Notes: a model not told the origin generated them from the letters alone. A stretch of DNA of 64,000 nt from Streptosporangium amethystogenes (GCF_000721075.1 NZ_JOEQ01000008.1:124001-188000); one strand, 5' to 3'. Shown: positions 26,186 through 35,360, counted from the stretch's first letter. Numbers and translations: made by a program.

Positions 26186-26423
26186 TGGCCGACCTCGCGG
26201 GCACGCCGGTGCGCGGGGGGACGGAAGGTGGCCACCGGGAGCACCACGTGGCTACACAAGGGGATCCTCCGGTGATCAATAGAACAAAGAGTACGTTCCC
26301 CCAATGGCCGGGCAAACAGGCTGAAGGTACGACGCCACTGACAACGTTGTCAACGATGCGTGGGGAGTACGGGGCACCGGCCCGGCACACCGGCCGGACA
26401 GCTTGCGAAAACTGTCCGATTCA
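26186..26423 (-). other. Leader and promoter region of the ROK operon
   Basis: This holds the promoter/operator at 26324-26353 and a leader of about 130 bases. Within the leader, CCTCC at 26266-26270 (GGAGG on the coding strand) is followed 8 bases on by GTG and directly by TAG (26252-26257), in frame with the ROK gene. It is a start-stop pair rather than a coding extension. The upstream edge is cut by the insertion element. Confidence 0.5.
26324..26353 (-). promoter_or_regulatory. Promoter overlapped by LacI-type operator
   Basis: On the minus strand TTGACA (26353-26348) and TACCTT (26329-26324) are spaced by 18 bases. The perfect 14-bp palindrome TGACAACGTTGTCA (26339-26352), with the central CG typical of LacI/GalR operators, covers the -35. 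Repression by a LacI-family protein of the ROK-isomerase-dehydrogenase operon is expected. Confidence 0.7.
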
Positions 26424-26442
26424 GCGGAATCTGGCGTGGAAC

Positions 26443-26462
26443 CCCGGGCGTTTACGCCCGGG
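26443..26462. repeat. Left-end hairpin of the IS605-type element
   Basis: CCCGGGCG and CGCCCGGG form an 8-bp perfect stem with loop TTTA. It is the likely TnpA recognition hairpin of the left end. Confidence 0.8.
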
Positions 26463-26530
26463 AGGAAACGACAGCGCGTGAGGGCCTCCAGGCCCGAGCG
26501 GTGCCGTGACGGCCGGTTCATGTGAGCGGA

Positions 26531-26736
26531 TCAGTCCGGCCGTTTCTGGTTTTCGATGTACTCCTTGACGATCGACAGTGGGGCGCCGCAGGAGGCGGCG
26601 AAGTAGGACGGGGACCACAAGTGCCCGCCCCACAGGTATTGACGCACGTGCGGGCCGAACTCTTTGCGCAGGAGCCGGGCCGAGACGCCCTTGAGGGAGT
26701 TGACCAGGACCGACAGGGCCACTTTGGGCGGGTACG
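26531..26736 (-). pseudogene. TnpA (IS200-like Y1 transposase) C-terminal remnant
   Basis: The readable part is PPKVALSVLVNSLKGVSARLL, then FGPHVRQYLWGGHLWSPSYFAAS and finally SIVKEYIENQKRPD. This is the C-terminal half of an IS200-type TnpA, including the helix with the catalytic tyrosine. The N-terminal half with the HUH metal-binding motif is missing, cut at about 26733 where tnpB sequence begins in the opposite orientation. It cannot act as a transposase. Confidence 0.85.
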
Positions 26737-27698
26737 GGCTGGCCGCCCAGGCCGCGCAGCACGTCATCAAGAAGGTCGCCGACGCCTACGCCACCCTGCA
26801 TGCCAATATCCGAGCCGGGAACCTGGGCAAGGCGGGCTCTGCCCGCCGGGTACGGGCCGAATCCACGCCGATCGTCTTCCGCGCCGAAGCCGCCCAGCCA
26901 TTCGACGACCGCTGCCTGTCCTGGCAGATCGACGCGCGGACGGTGTCGATCTGGTCGGTGGCCGGGAGGCTGAAGAACCTGAGGTTCACCGCGTCCGCCG
27001 AACAGCTCAAGACCCTGTCGGCACACCGCAAGGGCGAGTTCGATCTGGCCTACCGGGACGGCATGTGGTTCCTGATCGCGACCTGCGACATGCCCGCCCC
27101 CCGTGTCAAGGACCCGGAGGCCTTCCTGGGAGTGGATCTGGGCATCGTCAACATCGCCACCACCAGCGACGGAGCCCGTCATTGTGGCAGGGCTTTGAAC
27201 GCGGTCAGGCACCGCCGGCGCGAGCTACGCCGACGCTTGCAGGCCAGGCGCACCAAGTCCGCCAAGCGGTTGCTCAAGCAGCGCCGCCGCAAAGAAGCGC
27301 GGTTCGCCGCCAACACCAATCATGTCATCGCCAAGCAGATCGTGACCGAGGCAGAACGCACCGGCTCCGGCATCGCCCTGGAAGACCTCCAGGGCATCCG
27401 GGACCGGGTACGGCTTCGCAAGCCCCAGCGGGTCACGCTGCATTCCTGGAGCTTTCACCAGCTGGGTGGCTTCCTCGGCTACAAGGCGGCCCGGGCCGGG
27501 GTCGCTGTCGTCTACGTCAATCCGGCCTTCACCTCCCAGCAGTGCTCGTCGTGTGGGCATGTGGACCGCAAGAACCGGCTCGATCAAGCCTCTTTCTCGT
27601 GTACGTCGTGCGGCTTCGCTGAGCACGCGGACGTCAACGCAGCCCGTAACATCGCCGCACGCGGTGAGACGGGCTGGGCAGTGAGTCACGCTGCCTGA
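26664..27698 (+). pseudogene. tnpB: TnpB (RuvC-like RNA-guided nuclease family), N-terminally truncated
   Basis: Homology to TnpB starts near codon 24 (YGLAAQAAQHVIKKV, about 26733). The first 23 codons are antisense tnpA sequence, and roughly the first 60-80 native residues are lost. From there the chain is intact with RuvC residues Asp158 (GVDLGIVN), Glu240 (ALEDLQGIR) and Asp323 (HADVNAARN), and the zinc finger Cys294/297/313/316. The missing wedge/REC portion contacts the guide RNA and target motif in characterised TnpBs, so activity is unlikely although the nuclease core survives. No native promoter remains. Confidence 0.85.
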
Positions 27699-27742
27699 CG
27701 CGGACCGGACCGTCGAAGCCATCGACGGCGAGGAACTGCAAG

Positions 27743-27762
27743 CTCGGTCGTTTACGGCCGAG
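27743..27762. repeat. Right-end hairpin of the IS605-type element
   Basis: CTCGGTCG and CGGCCGAG pair with one G-T wobble around a TTTA loop, the same loop as at the left end. The 3' end of a TnpB guide RNA scaffold would normally fall in this region. Confidence 0.75.
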
Positions 27763-27812
27763 AAGCTGACAAGTGGATACGGTTAGCTCAGGAGTGACAT
27801 GAGGAGACTGTG

Positions 27813-29456
27813 ATGACGCACGAACGCGCGGGTCAGTCCGCTGAGCCGTCCGATCTGGTCGATGTGGCGCGCCTGGTGACGTCCTACTACGCGCTGCACC
27901 CCGATCCGGGCGAGGTCGGCCAGCGGGTGGCGTTCGGGACGTCGGGACACCGGGGCTCCTCGCTGAACGTCGCGTTCAACGAGGACCACATCCTCGCGAC
28001 CAGCCAGGCCATCGTGGAGTACCGGGCCGCCCAGGGCGTCGACGGCCCGCTGTTCCTCGGTGCCGACAGCCACGCGCTGTCGGAACCGGCCAGGGTCTCC
28101 GCATTGGAGGTCTTCGCGGCCAACGGGGTGACGGCCATGATCGACAGCCGGGACGGCTACACCCCGACACCGGCGGTCTCCCACGCGATCCTGACCCACA
28201 ACCGGAAACGCAACGCGGGCCGCGCCGACGGCGTGGTGGTGACCCCCTCGCACAACCCGCCCGGCGACGGCGGCTTCAAGTACAACCCGCCGCACGGCGG
28301 CCCGGCGGACACCGACGCCACCACGTGGATCCAGGACCGGGCCAACGCGCTGATCGCCGGAGGGATGAAAGAGGTCAGGCGGCTCCCGTACATCAGGGCG
28401 CTGGCCGCCGACACGACCGGCCGCTACGACTTCCTCGGTCATTACGTGGACGACCTGCCCTCGGTGCTCGACCTTGACGCCGTCCGGGAGGCGGGGGTGC
28501 GCATCGGCGCCGACCCGCTGGGCGGGGCGAGCGTCGCCTACTGGGGGGAGATCGCCGAACGGCACCGGCTGGACCTGACGGTGATCAACCCGCAGACCGA
28601 TCCGACGTGGCGGTTCATGACGCTGGACTGGGACGGCAAGATCCGGATGGACTGCTCGTCACCGTACGCGATGGCCTCGCTCATCACCGGTCGCGGCGCC
28701 TTCGACGTCTCCACCGGCAACGACGCCGACGCCGACCGGCACGGCATCGTGACCCCCGACGCCGGTCTGATGAACCCCAACCACTACCTCGCCGTGGCCA
28801 TCTCCTATCTCTACTCCCACCGGCCCGGCTGGCCCGCGGACGCCGGAGTCGGCAAGACGCTGGTGAGCAGCCGGATGATCGACCTGGTGGCCGCCGCGGA
28901 GGGCAGGCGGCTGGTGGAGGTCCCCGTCGGGTTCAAGTGGTTCGTCCCGGGCCTGCTGGACGGCTCGCTGGGCTTCGGCGGTGAGGAGAGCGCCGGGGCC
29001 TCGTTCCTGCGGCGCGACGGCGAGGTATGGACCACCGACAAGGACGGTCTGATCCTGGCGCTGCTCGCCTCGGAGATCATCGCGACCACCGGCCGTTCGC
29101 CGAGCGAGCACTACACCGACCTGGTGGCCAGGTTCGGCGACCCCGCCTACGCCCGCGTCGACGCCCCCGCGACCCGGCAGGAGAAGGCGGTGCTCGCCAG
29201 GCTCTCGGCCGAGCAGGTCACCGCCGACACCCTCGCCGGGGAGGCGATCACGCAGGTGCTCACCTCCGCCCCCGGCAACGGCGCCGCCATCGGCGGGCTC
29301 AAGGTCTCCACCGAGAACGCCTGGTTCGCCGCCCGTCCCTCGGGCACCGAGGACGTGTACAAGATCTACGCCGAGTCCTTCAGGGGAACCGAGCACCTGG
29401 CACAGGTCCAGCGGGAGGCACGCGACCTGGTATCGGCGTCCCTGAGCGAACGATGA
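27813..29456 (+). CDS. pgm: Phosphoglucomutase (alpha-D-glucose phosphate-specific)
   Basis: The 547-residue protein is a full-length alpha-phosphohexomutase. The early substrate-binding block is [22 protein letters not shown]. The catalytic phosphoserine loop is [20 protein letters not shown]. The metal loop is [11 protein letters not shown], and the sugar-binding loop is [16 protein letters not shown]. It interconverts glucose-1-phosphate and glucose-6-phosphate in glycogen/trehalose and cell-wall precursor supply. ATG27813 lies 5 bases after GAGGAGA; GTG27810 is an alternative. The insertion element ends about 40 bp upstream, so its original promoter may have been displaced. Confidence 0.95.
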   Translation: MTHERAGQSAEPSDLVDVARLVTSYYALHPDPGEVGQRVAFGTSGHRGSSLNVAFNEDHILATSQAIVEYRAAQGVDGPLFLGADSHALSEPARVSALEVFAANGVTAMIDSRDGYTPTPAVSHAILTHNRKRNAGRADGVVVTPSHNPPGDGGFKYNPPHGGPADTDATTWIQDRANALIAGGMKEVRRLPYIRALAADTTGRYDFLGHYVDDLPSVLDLDAVREAGVRIGADPLGGASVAYWGEIAERHRLDLTVINPQTDPTWRFMTLDWDGKIRMDCSSPYAMASLITGRGAFDVSTGNDADADRHGIVTPDAGLMNPNHYLAVAISYLYSHRPGWPADAGVGKTLVSSRMIDLVAAAEGRRLVEVPVGFKWFVPGLLDGSLGFGGEESAGASFLRRDGEVWTTDKDGLILALLASEIIATTGRSPSEHYTDLVARFGDPAYARVDAPATRQEKAVLARLSAEQVTADTLAGEAITQVLTSAPGNGAAIGGLKVSTENAWFAARPSGTEDVYKIYAESFRGTEHLAQVQREARDLVSASLSER

Positions 29457-29470
29457 CGGGGTGAACACGT

Positions 29471-29521
29471 GCCGGGCGGCCGAGTCCCGGGTGCGTCCCG
29501 TGAACTCGTCGGCCGCCCGGC
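29471..29521. terminator. Terminator after pgm
   Basis: GCCGGGCGGCCGA (29471-29483) and TCGGCCGCCCGGC (29509-29521) form a perfect 13-bp stem with a 25-base structured loop. Confidence 0.65.
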
Positions 29522-29559
29522 CGGGGCGCTCCTTCGCGTGGTCCTCCTGATGATCCTTC

Positions 29560-30105
29560 CTAAGGTCCCCGCCTGCGGGGACCCCGGTCGCGCGGCCCCG
29601 CCCCCAGTCGCCAGCAGCGCAGCGCCACCCAGCACCCGGCCCCGACGCCGAACAGCGCGGCCAGCACGTACACCACTTTGATGGCCACGTCCGAGACGTA
29701 GCCGTTGCCGGCGACGAGGACGGCCATGAGCAGCGCGGCCAGCAACCCCACACCCGCGCCTCCCACGATGCCGAGCAGCCCCGCCCCCAGCGCACGCGAC
29801 AGGCGGCCCCTGCGACGGGGCGCCGGCACCATGACGGTCATGATCCGGCCCACGACGAGGGCGGGGTCGTCGTCGATCCCGCCGGCGACGAGTTGGACGG
29901 TCACCCCGCCCCGCTCGGGTTCGCTCAGGCAGATCCACTGGCGGTCGTCAAGGAAGACGGTCGCCCCGCCCGCGCCGGGAACGATCAGCCACAGGAACGG
30001 CGTGCCCTCGGGAAACGCCCTGACGCCGTGGCGGGCCGTCGGGGCGTGCAGGTCGAACGCGGCGCCAAGGGCTCGCAGCGCCACCTCCTGGCCGGATTTA
30101 CCCAC
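29560..30105 (-). CDS. Membrane protein of unknown function
   Basis: This is a 181-residue protein not assigned to a family. The first 100 residues are soluble and beta-rich (GTPFLWLIVPGAGGATVFLDD, WICLSEPERGG). Two hydrophobic helices follow (ALGAGLLGIVGGAGVGLLAALLMAVLVA and IKVVYVLAALFGVGAGCWVAL in part), then a basic Arg/Pro tail. GTG30105 is chosen because GGGAGG lies 5 bases before it. Nothing nearby points to a role. Confidence 0.6.
   Translation of the reverse strand: MGKSGQEVALRALGAAFDLHAPTARHGVRAFPEGTPFLWLIVPGAGGATVFLDDRQWICLSEPERGGVTVQLVAGGIDDDPALVVGRIMTVMVPAPRRRGRLSRALGAGLLGIVGGAGVGLLAALLMAVLVAGNGYVSDVAIKVVYVLAALFGVGAGCWVALRCWRLGAGPRDRGPRRRGP
29564..29583 (-). terminator. Hairpin overlapping a gene end
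   Basis: GGTCCCC (29564-29570) and GGGGACC (29577-29583) form a 7-bp stem with a 6-base loop, just inside the end of the minus-strand membrane-protein gene. Confidence 0.35.
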
Positions 30106-30413
30106 GGTGGCCTCCCTCCCCATCCCTTCGTAGCGCACGCCGGCCGCCTGCTCCAAGGCCCCGGCGGGGAGCGTTCAGGTGGAGCTCACACGGGGGACCT
30201 GCCAAGGGAACCGTCCACGACGGAGAGACCGGCGAAGCCGTGCCTGCCACGCACCTCGGCGGCGCGGCACCGGCGAACCTCACGTTCCATCACACTCGGG
30301 GGCCTGCCCGCAGGCAGGGGCAACGAACGCGATGAGGTATGTCGTTCACGAAAGAACAGCCCATTTCTCCACAAAGGGCGGCGAGGGCGCGGGGGGAGAG
30401 ACCCCCTCCCGCG
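30106..30413. other. Gene-free spacer with terminator
   Basis: No convincing coding frame. The 30387-30414 hairpin (GCGCGGG with CCCGCGC plus inner G/C pairing) directly abuts the stop codon of the DsbA-family gene and is its terminator. The rest must hold the promoter of the membrane-protein gene at 30105, but no clear elements are seen. Confidence 0.5.
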
Positions 30414-31106
30414 CTAGGGGGCCTCCGGGAAGGTGCGGGGATCCGCCCGGTCCGTGACCCGCTTGAGCTCGAAGAACGCCTCCTCGGTGGCGAGCACCTT
30501 GAACGCGTCCCAGAGCCGCCCGGCCCGCTCACCGACCGGGATCTCGCTGATGACGGGGCCGAACTGCCCGGCGTGCCCGTTCACCGAGATGGTCGGGACG
30601 CCGATCAGCGACTGGTTCCGCTTCCCGGCCGGCACCAGGGCGTGCGAGGCGTGGATCGCGTCGTCCCAACCGGGGTCGGTTCTCGCGGCGAGAAGCCCGG
30701 CGGGCAACCCGACGTCGGCCAGCGCGGCGGCGATCACCGGCGCCAGCCCCTCCATCGCGGCCCGCCAGCCGGTGAGGCCACCGTCGGCGACGGCCTCGCG
30801 GGACCGCCGGAACAGGCCGTCCGCACCGTGGTAGCGGGTGCCGAGCGCGGTGTAGAGGTCACCGACGGCGACGTTCCCCGCCGCCTCGCGCGTCGCGGCG
30901 AAGACCCGGATGGTGCCCCGGCCGAGTTCGACGATCTCGCGGTACTCCTCGGACATCTCCTGTTCCTCGTTGAGCACCGCCAGGCTCATCTCCCGCCAGC
31001 TGACCGTGATGGGACGCACCTTGCCCACCTCTACGATCCAGCGGGAGGTGATCCACGCCCAGGGGCAGCCGGGATCGAACCAGAAGTCGACCAGATCCTC
31101 GCTCAC
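30414..31106 (-). CDS. DsbA-family protein, mycothiol-dependent nitroreductase-like
   Basis: The 230-residue thioredoxin-fold protein has VDFWFDPGCPWAWITSRW near the N-terminus with a single active-site-type Cys14 (CPWAW), matching mycobacterial Rv2466c. GVPTISVNGHAGQFGPVISEIP supplies the cis-Pro region (IGVPTI). Rv2466c is a mycothiol-dependent reductase in oxidative stress. GTG31106 follows AAAGAGG and removes an implausible 73-residue extension. It is divergent from nagZ across 400 bp. Confidence 0.8.
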   Translation of the reverse strand: MSEDLVDFWFDPGCPWAWITSRWIVEVGKVRPITVSWREMSLAVLNEEQEMSEEYREIVELGRGTIRVFAATREAAGNVAVGDLYTALGTRYHGADGLFRRSREAVADGGLTGWRAAMEGLAPVIAAALADVGLPAGLLAARTDPGWDDAIHASHALVPAGKRNQSLIGVPTISVNGHAGQFGPVISEIPVGERAGRLWDAFKVLATEEAFFELKRVTDRADPRTFPEAP

Positions 31107-31505
31107 GGCGATCCTCTTTCCTCGGAAGTCCTCACCCCAGGATGGGACCTCAACCGCGATGGAGGTCAAGAGCGAGCCGGGGATCACCGGAGTACGTGGG
31201 GAACCTGGCCGCGTCAAGGAACCCTGCCGTTCGAGCCGCCCCGGTCGTGTGCCACCCTTCTCTCCCCGGACCTTCGGACGCGGTGGCGCCACGAACGACT
31301 GATCGGATCTGGTGGCCCCGCACACCGGCGAGGCGTGCCCGACGGCCGCGGATCCGGCAGCGCGGATCTCGATCAGGGGAATGATAAAAAATTACTCTCA
31401 AGACATTCGTTATGAAGAAAAGTGTCATCAATGGGTAACCTGCTCTGGGACGCCTCCCGCCGCCGACCTGTCCGAAGACGCCTCCCCGACCAAGAAGGTG
31501 ACCTC
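31107..31505. other. Divergent promoter region (DsbA-like / nagZ)
   Basis: The 31380-31440 part is much more AT-rich than its surroundings (runs such as GATAAAAAATTACTC) and is the likely nagZ promoter/operator area for the MurR-type regulator two genes on. No clear palindrome was found. The remainder is GC-rich and featureless. Confidence 0.45.
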
Positions 31506-33035
31506 ATGCCCCACCGCAGCCCCGACCTGGCCCGGCTGGCCATGACCGTCCTCCAGCCGGGCTTCGACGGCACCGAGCCTCCCGACTGGCTGCGCCGCGC
31601 GCTCGGCGAGGAGGGCCTCGGCGGGACCGTGCTGTTCGCCAGGAACCTCACCGGCCCCGCCCACACGGCCGAGCTCGTCGCCCGGCTGCGCGCGGAGAAT
31701 CCCGCCGTGGTGGTCGCGGTGGACGAGGAGGGCGGGTCGGTCACCCGCCTGCAGGCCGTGAGGGGCAGTTCGTGGCCGGGTAACCGGGCGCTGGGGGTGG
31801 GCGACGACGTCGAGCAGACCCGGCTGGTCGCCCAGGAGATCGGCCGTCTCCTCGCCGCGGCCGACATCACCCTCGACTACGCCCCGGTGGCCGACGTCAA
31901 CGCCAACCCCGCCAACCCGGTGATCGGCGTCCGTTCCTTCGGCCCGGACCCAGAGCTGGTCTCCAGGCACACCGCGGCCTGGATCCTGGGACTTCAGGAC
32001 GCCGGGGTCGCCGCCTGCGCCAAGCACTTCCCCGGTCACGGCGACACCCACACCGACTCCCACCATGCCCTGCCGACCGTGCACGCCTCCCTGGAGCTCC
32101 TCGCCAAGCGCGACCTGCCGCCCTTCCGGGCCGCGGTGGCAGCCGGAGTACGGGCCATCATGTGCGGGCACCTGCTGGTCCCCGCCCTCGATCCGGACAA
32201 CCCCGCGACGCTGAGCCGGCGGATCATGACCGGGCTGCTCCGCGAGGAGATGGGCTTCGACGGCATGATCGTCACCGACGCCATCGAGATGCGCGCCGTC
32301 GCCGCCCTGCACCCGCCTGGAGAGATCGCGGTCCGCGCCCTGCTGGCGGGGGCCGACGCGATCTGCGCGGGCATCTCCGCCCCCGGCGGTGAGAACGTCC
32401 ACGAGCTGCGCGACGCCATCGTGGACGCCGTACGGGAAGGCAGGCTCCCCGAGGAGCGGCTGGCCGAAGCGGCCTCGCGCGTGCTGGCCCTGTCCGGCTG
32501 GTACGCCGCGAGCGGCGCCGTGGCGGCTCGAGCGGCCCAGAGCGCCGCGCGGGCGCGGGACGGGGAGGGCCCGGGAGACGAGGAGCTCGGCCTGAGGACG
32601 GCCCTCGCGGCCATGCGCGTGATCGGCACCCCACCGGCGCTCTCCGGACCACCGCTGGTCGTCGACATCGCTCCCCGGCTGAGCCAGGCGGTCGAACCGG
32701 GTACGCCCACCGGCCTCATCGGCGCCTTCACCGAGCTGATGCCGGGCACCACCGGGCACATCGTCACCGTGGAGACACCCGAGCTGCCCGAGCTGTCCGG
32801 CTCCGGAGACGGGGGGCGCCCGCTGGTCCTGGTGGTACACGACGCCTGGCGCCATCCCTGGGTCAGGGACCTGCTGGCACGGGCCGTCACGCTGCGCCCC
32901 GACGCCATCGTGGTCGAGACCGGAGTGCCCGGCGAGCCTGCCGGAGCCGTGTACGTGACCACCAACGGCATCTCCCGAGCCTCGGCCCGCGCCGTCGCCC
33001 ACTGGCTGACCACTGCCCCGGAAGGCGCTCATTGA
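31506..33035 (+). CDS. nagZ: Glycoside hydrolase family 3 beta-N-acetylglucosaminidase (NagZ-type)
   Basis: The 509-residue GH3 protein has the NagZ signature KHFPGHGDTHTDSHHALP with the catalytic-dyad His, and nucleophile region MIVTDAIEMRAV. No signal peptide, so it is probably cytoplasmic. It would remove GlcNAc from GlcNAc-MurNAc(-peptides) taken up during wall turnover. The C-terminal 160 residues go beyond the catalytic barrel, as in longer Gram-positive NagZ proteins. ATG31506 follows AAGG by 8 bases. murR is next on the same strand after 253 bp, and murQ and the amidase-like gene face it. Confidence 0.85.
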   Translation: MPHRSPDLARLAMTVLQPGFDGTEPPDWLRRALGEEGLGGTVLFARNLTGPAHTAELVARLRAENPAVVVAVDEEGGSVTRLQAVRGSSWPGNRALGVGDDVEQTRLVAQEIGRLLAAADITLDYAPVADVNANPANPVIGVRSFGPDPELVSRHTAAWILGLQDAGVAACAKHFPGHGDTHTDSHHALPTVHASLELLAKRDLPPFRAAVAAGVRAIMCGHLLVPALDPDNPATLSRRIMTGLLREEMGFDGMIVTDAIEMRAVAALHPPGEIAVRALLAGADAICAGISAPGGENVHELRDAIVDAVREGRLPEERLAEAASRVLALSGWYAASGAVAARAAQSAARARDGEGPGDEELGLRTALAAMRVIGTPPALSGPPLVVDIAPRLSQAVEPGTPTGLIGAFTELMPGTTGHIVTVETPELPELSGSGDGGRPLVLVVHDAWRHPWVRDLLARAVTLRPDAIVVETGVPGEPAGAVYVTTNGISRASARAVAHWLTTAPEGAH

Positions 33036-33288
33036 TCTCCTCCCCACGACCGCGACCAGGAGATCCCGCCTCTCACCGGCAACCGTCCGCCCTGCCTGAG
33101 CCGGCCGGTTCCCGCGTCTCCCCCACCGGCGTTCCACCTCTCCGCCGATCCGACGGCGAAAGCACCACACGTCATGCTTCGGTAGCTTGGTTATCGCCGC
33201 CGCCGAACACCCCACGGAACCATGCGGCACCGCGCCACCTTCCCTCCCCAGAACCAGAGCTCGGGGTCTCCAGGCTCAAGGAGATTTG

Positions 33289-34182
33289 ATGAACGTCCTC
33301 GACGGCCCCACCCCCGTGAACCTGGTGGCCACGGTGAGGGCCGTCCTGCCCTCGCTCACCCCGGCGGCCCAGGCCATCGCCCGCCTCATACTCGACGATC
33401 CCGGCATGGTGGCCCGCAGCACCATCACCGAGTTCAGCGCGGTCTCCGGGACGAGCGAGGCCACGATCGTGCGCACCGCCAGGGCCCTGGGCTTCGCCGG
33501 ATACTCCCAGCTGCGCTTCGCGCTGGCCGCAGCGGTGGCCAGGGACCAGCCCGAACGGCTGGTCCCCGGCGACCTCGGCCCGGACGACCCGCTGACCGAC
33601 GTGATCGCGAAGGTGGCCAGGGCCGAGGCGGAGGCGCTGGCCGACACCGCGGCGCAGCTCAACCCCGACCGGCTGGGCGCGGTGGTGGAGGCACTGATCG
33701 CAGCACGCAAGATCGACGTCTACGGGGTGGGCGCCTCCGGGCTCGTGGCGGCCGACATGGCGCAGAAACTGATGCGGATCGGCCTGCCCGCCCACGCCTT
33801 CACCGACGCGCACCTGGCGCTGACCAGCGCGGCACTGGGACGGGCGGACGACGTCGCGGTGGTGGTGAGCTGCACCGGCGAGACCCCCGACGTGCTCGCG
33901 CCGCTGCGCGTCGCGCAGCGGGCGGGTGCGACCACGGTGGCCATCACCAACAACCCGCGCTCCTCCCTGGCCGAGCTCACCGACCACGTCCTGGTCTCGG
34001 CCGGCCGGGAGACGGTCTTCCGCCCGGGGGCGCTGGCCAGCCGGATCAGCCAGCTCCTGATCGTCGACTGCATCTTCGTCGGCATCGCGCAGCGCACCTT
34101 CGAGACCTCGGACGCCGCGCTGCGGGCCACCAGGGACGCCATCGACGGGTTCAGAGCCGACCACCGCCGCCGGAGCAGGTAG
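33289..34182 (+). CDS. murR: MurR/RpiR-family transcriptional regulator
   Basis: The N-terminal HTH_6 domain (about residues 10-85) contains LTPAAQAIARLIL and ITEFSAVSGTSEATIVRTARALGFAGYSQLR in segments. A C-terminal SIS sugar-phosphate-binding domain follows (VYGVGASGLVAADMAQKLMRIG, VVVSCTGETPDVLAPLRVAQRAGATTVAIT). ATG33289 has AAGGAG 6 bases upstream. By position it should sense MurNAc-6-phosphate or a related ligand and control nagZ, murQ and the opp genes. The 253-bp gap before it holds no gene. Confidence 0.87.
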   Translation: MNVLDGPTPVNLVATVRAVLPSLTPAAQAIARLILDDPGMVARSTITEFSAVSGTSEATIVRTARALGFAGYSQLRFALAAAVARDQPERLVPGDLGPDDPLTDVIAKVARAEAEALADTAAQLNPDRLGAVVEALIAARKIDVYGVGASGLVAADMAQKLMRIGLPAHAFTDAHLALTSAALGRADDVAVVVSCTGETPDVLAPLRVAQRAGATTVAITNNPRSSLAELTDHVLVSAGRETVFRPGALASRISQLLIVDCIFVGIAQRTFETSDAALRATRDAIDGFRADHRRRSR

Positions 34183-34227
34183 CACGCCGGGCCGCTCGAC
34201 GCGCTCACCGGCGAGATCACGCGAGGC

Positions 34228-34261
34228 CCCGCGCCGGCCGCGATCGCGGACGCGGCGCGGG
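34228..34261. terminator. Terminator between convergent genes
   Basis: CCCGCGCCG (34228-34236) and CGGCGCGGG (34253-34261) form a perfect 9-bp stem with a 16-base loop between murR and the serine hydrolase gene. Confidence 0.55.
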
Positions 34262-34262
34262 T

Positions 34263-35360
34263 TCAGGACAGGCGCAGGGCCTCGGCGGCGACGGCGTGGC
34301 GCAGGTCGCGGATGCCCGCGCGGCCGCGTGACGGATGAACGTTGTTGGTCAGCAGGACGACGGTGAGAGCGCGTCCGGGGTCGACGACGAGCGAGGTTCC
34401 GGTGAAGCCGGAGTGGCCGTAGGCGTCGGTGAGCGGGCCGACGATCGCGGGATCGCCGATGCGCACGCCCAGGCCGTGACGGAAGTCCGCGCCCTCGACG
34501 CCGTGGTCGCGGGTGACCTCGGCGACCGTGGCGGGGCGCAGGACCGGCACGCCTCCGGTGCGCAGCGTCTCGGCGAAACGCAGGAGATCACCGGCGGTGG
34601 AGAAGATCCCGGCGTGCCCGGCGACCCCGCCCAGGCCGTGCGCGGTCTCGTCGTGGACCTCGCCGCGCACGCACCCCGGCCCCGGGCGTTCCGGTTTGTG
34701 CTCGGTGGCGACGGCCCTGGGCAGCAGGGCCGCGGCCGGACGGTAGCCGGTGTCGGACAGGCCCAGCGGACCGGTGACCCGGGCGCGGGTGAGCTCGTCC
34801 AGGGGTGCCCGCCCGGCGATCTCCGCCACCCGGCCCGCCGTGATCAGCCCAACGTCGGAGTAGAGGTAACGCCCGCCCGCGGGTCCGATCGGCGGTGTCG
34901 AGAGGATCCGCTCCATCCGCCTGGCGTGGACCTCGGGACCGTCGCCGGGAATCTCCTCGTGGGCCCTGCGGCTCGGCGGCAGGCCCGCCGTGTGAGTGAG
35001 CAGATGCCGCAGGGTGACCTCGGGGGCGCCGCCGTAACAGGCGGGCAGCCAGGCGGTGACGGGCTCGTCCAGGCCGAGGCGGCCCTCCTCGACCAGCGAC
35101 AGGATGACGGCGGTCGTGAAGAGCTTGGTGACCGAGGCGAGGTCGAAGATCGAGTCGTGCCTGGCGGGCGGCCGGTCGGTAGCGAGTTCCTCCGAGGCCG
35201 ACGAGTAGCGTACGGTCTCCCCCACGGCCGCGGCGGCCACCGTGACACCGCCGACGGCGATCGCGGCCACCGCCGCCGAGCAGACGCGCGGCACCGCCGC
35301 ACCCAGGATCTCGGCCAGCCCGCCCCCTTCGTCGGGAGGGGCCGCCGGGGGCTCAGGCAC
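34263..35360 (-). CDS. Class C beta-lactamase-fold serine hydrolase (AmiE-like)
   Basis: The 365-residue penicillin-binding-fold hydrolase has S76-V-T-K (SxxK), Y167-S-D in place of Y-x-N, and HSG (GHSGFTG) as the third motif. No signal peptide is evident. In Bacillus subtilis the muropeptide-recycling operon contains AmiE, a protein of this fold that removes peptides from MurNAc; the location next to murQ suggests the same job here. The GTG start overlaps the murQ stop codon, so the two are translationally coupled. An esterase or D,D-peptidase activity is the alternative. Confidence 0.75.
   Translation of the reverse strand: MPEPPAAPPDEGGGLAEILGAAVPRVCSAAVAAIAVGGVTVAAAAVGETVRYSSASEELATDRPPARHDSIFDLASVTKLFTTAVILSLVEEGRLGLDEPVTAWLPACYGGAPEVTLRHLLTHTAGLPPSRRAHEEIPGDGPEVHARRMERILSTPPIGPAGGRYLYSDVGLITAGRVAEIAGRAPLDELTRARVTGPLGLSDTGYRPAAALLPRAVATEHKPERPGPGCVRGEVHDETAHGLGGVAGHAGIFSTAGDLLRFAETLRTGGVPVLRPATVAEVTRDHGVEGADFRHGLGVRIGDPAIVGPLTDAYGHSGFTGTSLVVDPGRALTVVLLTNNVHPSRGRAGIRDLRHAVAAEALRLS

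Larger units (their letters stand above)
26424..27772. mobile_element. Decayed IS200/IS605-family element (IS605-type divergent tnpA/tnpB)
   Basis: Both ends keep a subterminal hairpin with a TTTA loop (26443-26462 and 27743-27762). The left tip is placed 19 bases before the left hairpin, after TTCA, matching IS608-like spacing; the right tip is approximate. Inside, a tnpA remnant (minus) and an N-truncated tnpB (plus) meet at about 26733, where an internal deletion removed both 5' ends and the shared promoter region. It lacks inverted repeats and a target duplication, as expected for this family. It separates the ROK operon promoter from pgm. Confidence 0.85.
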
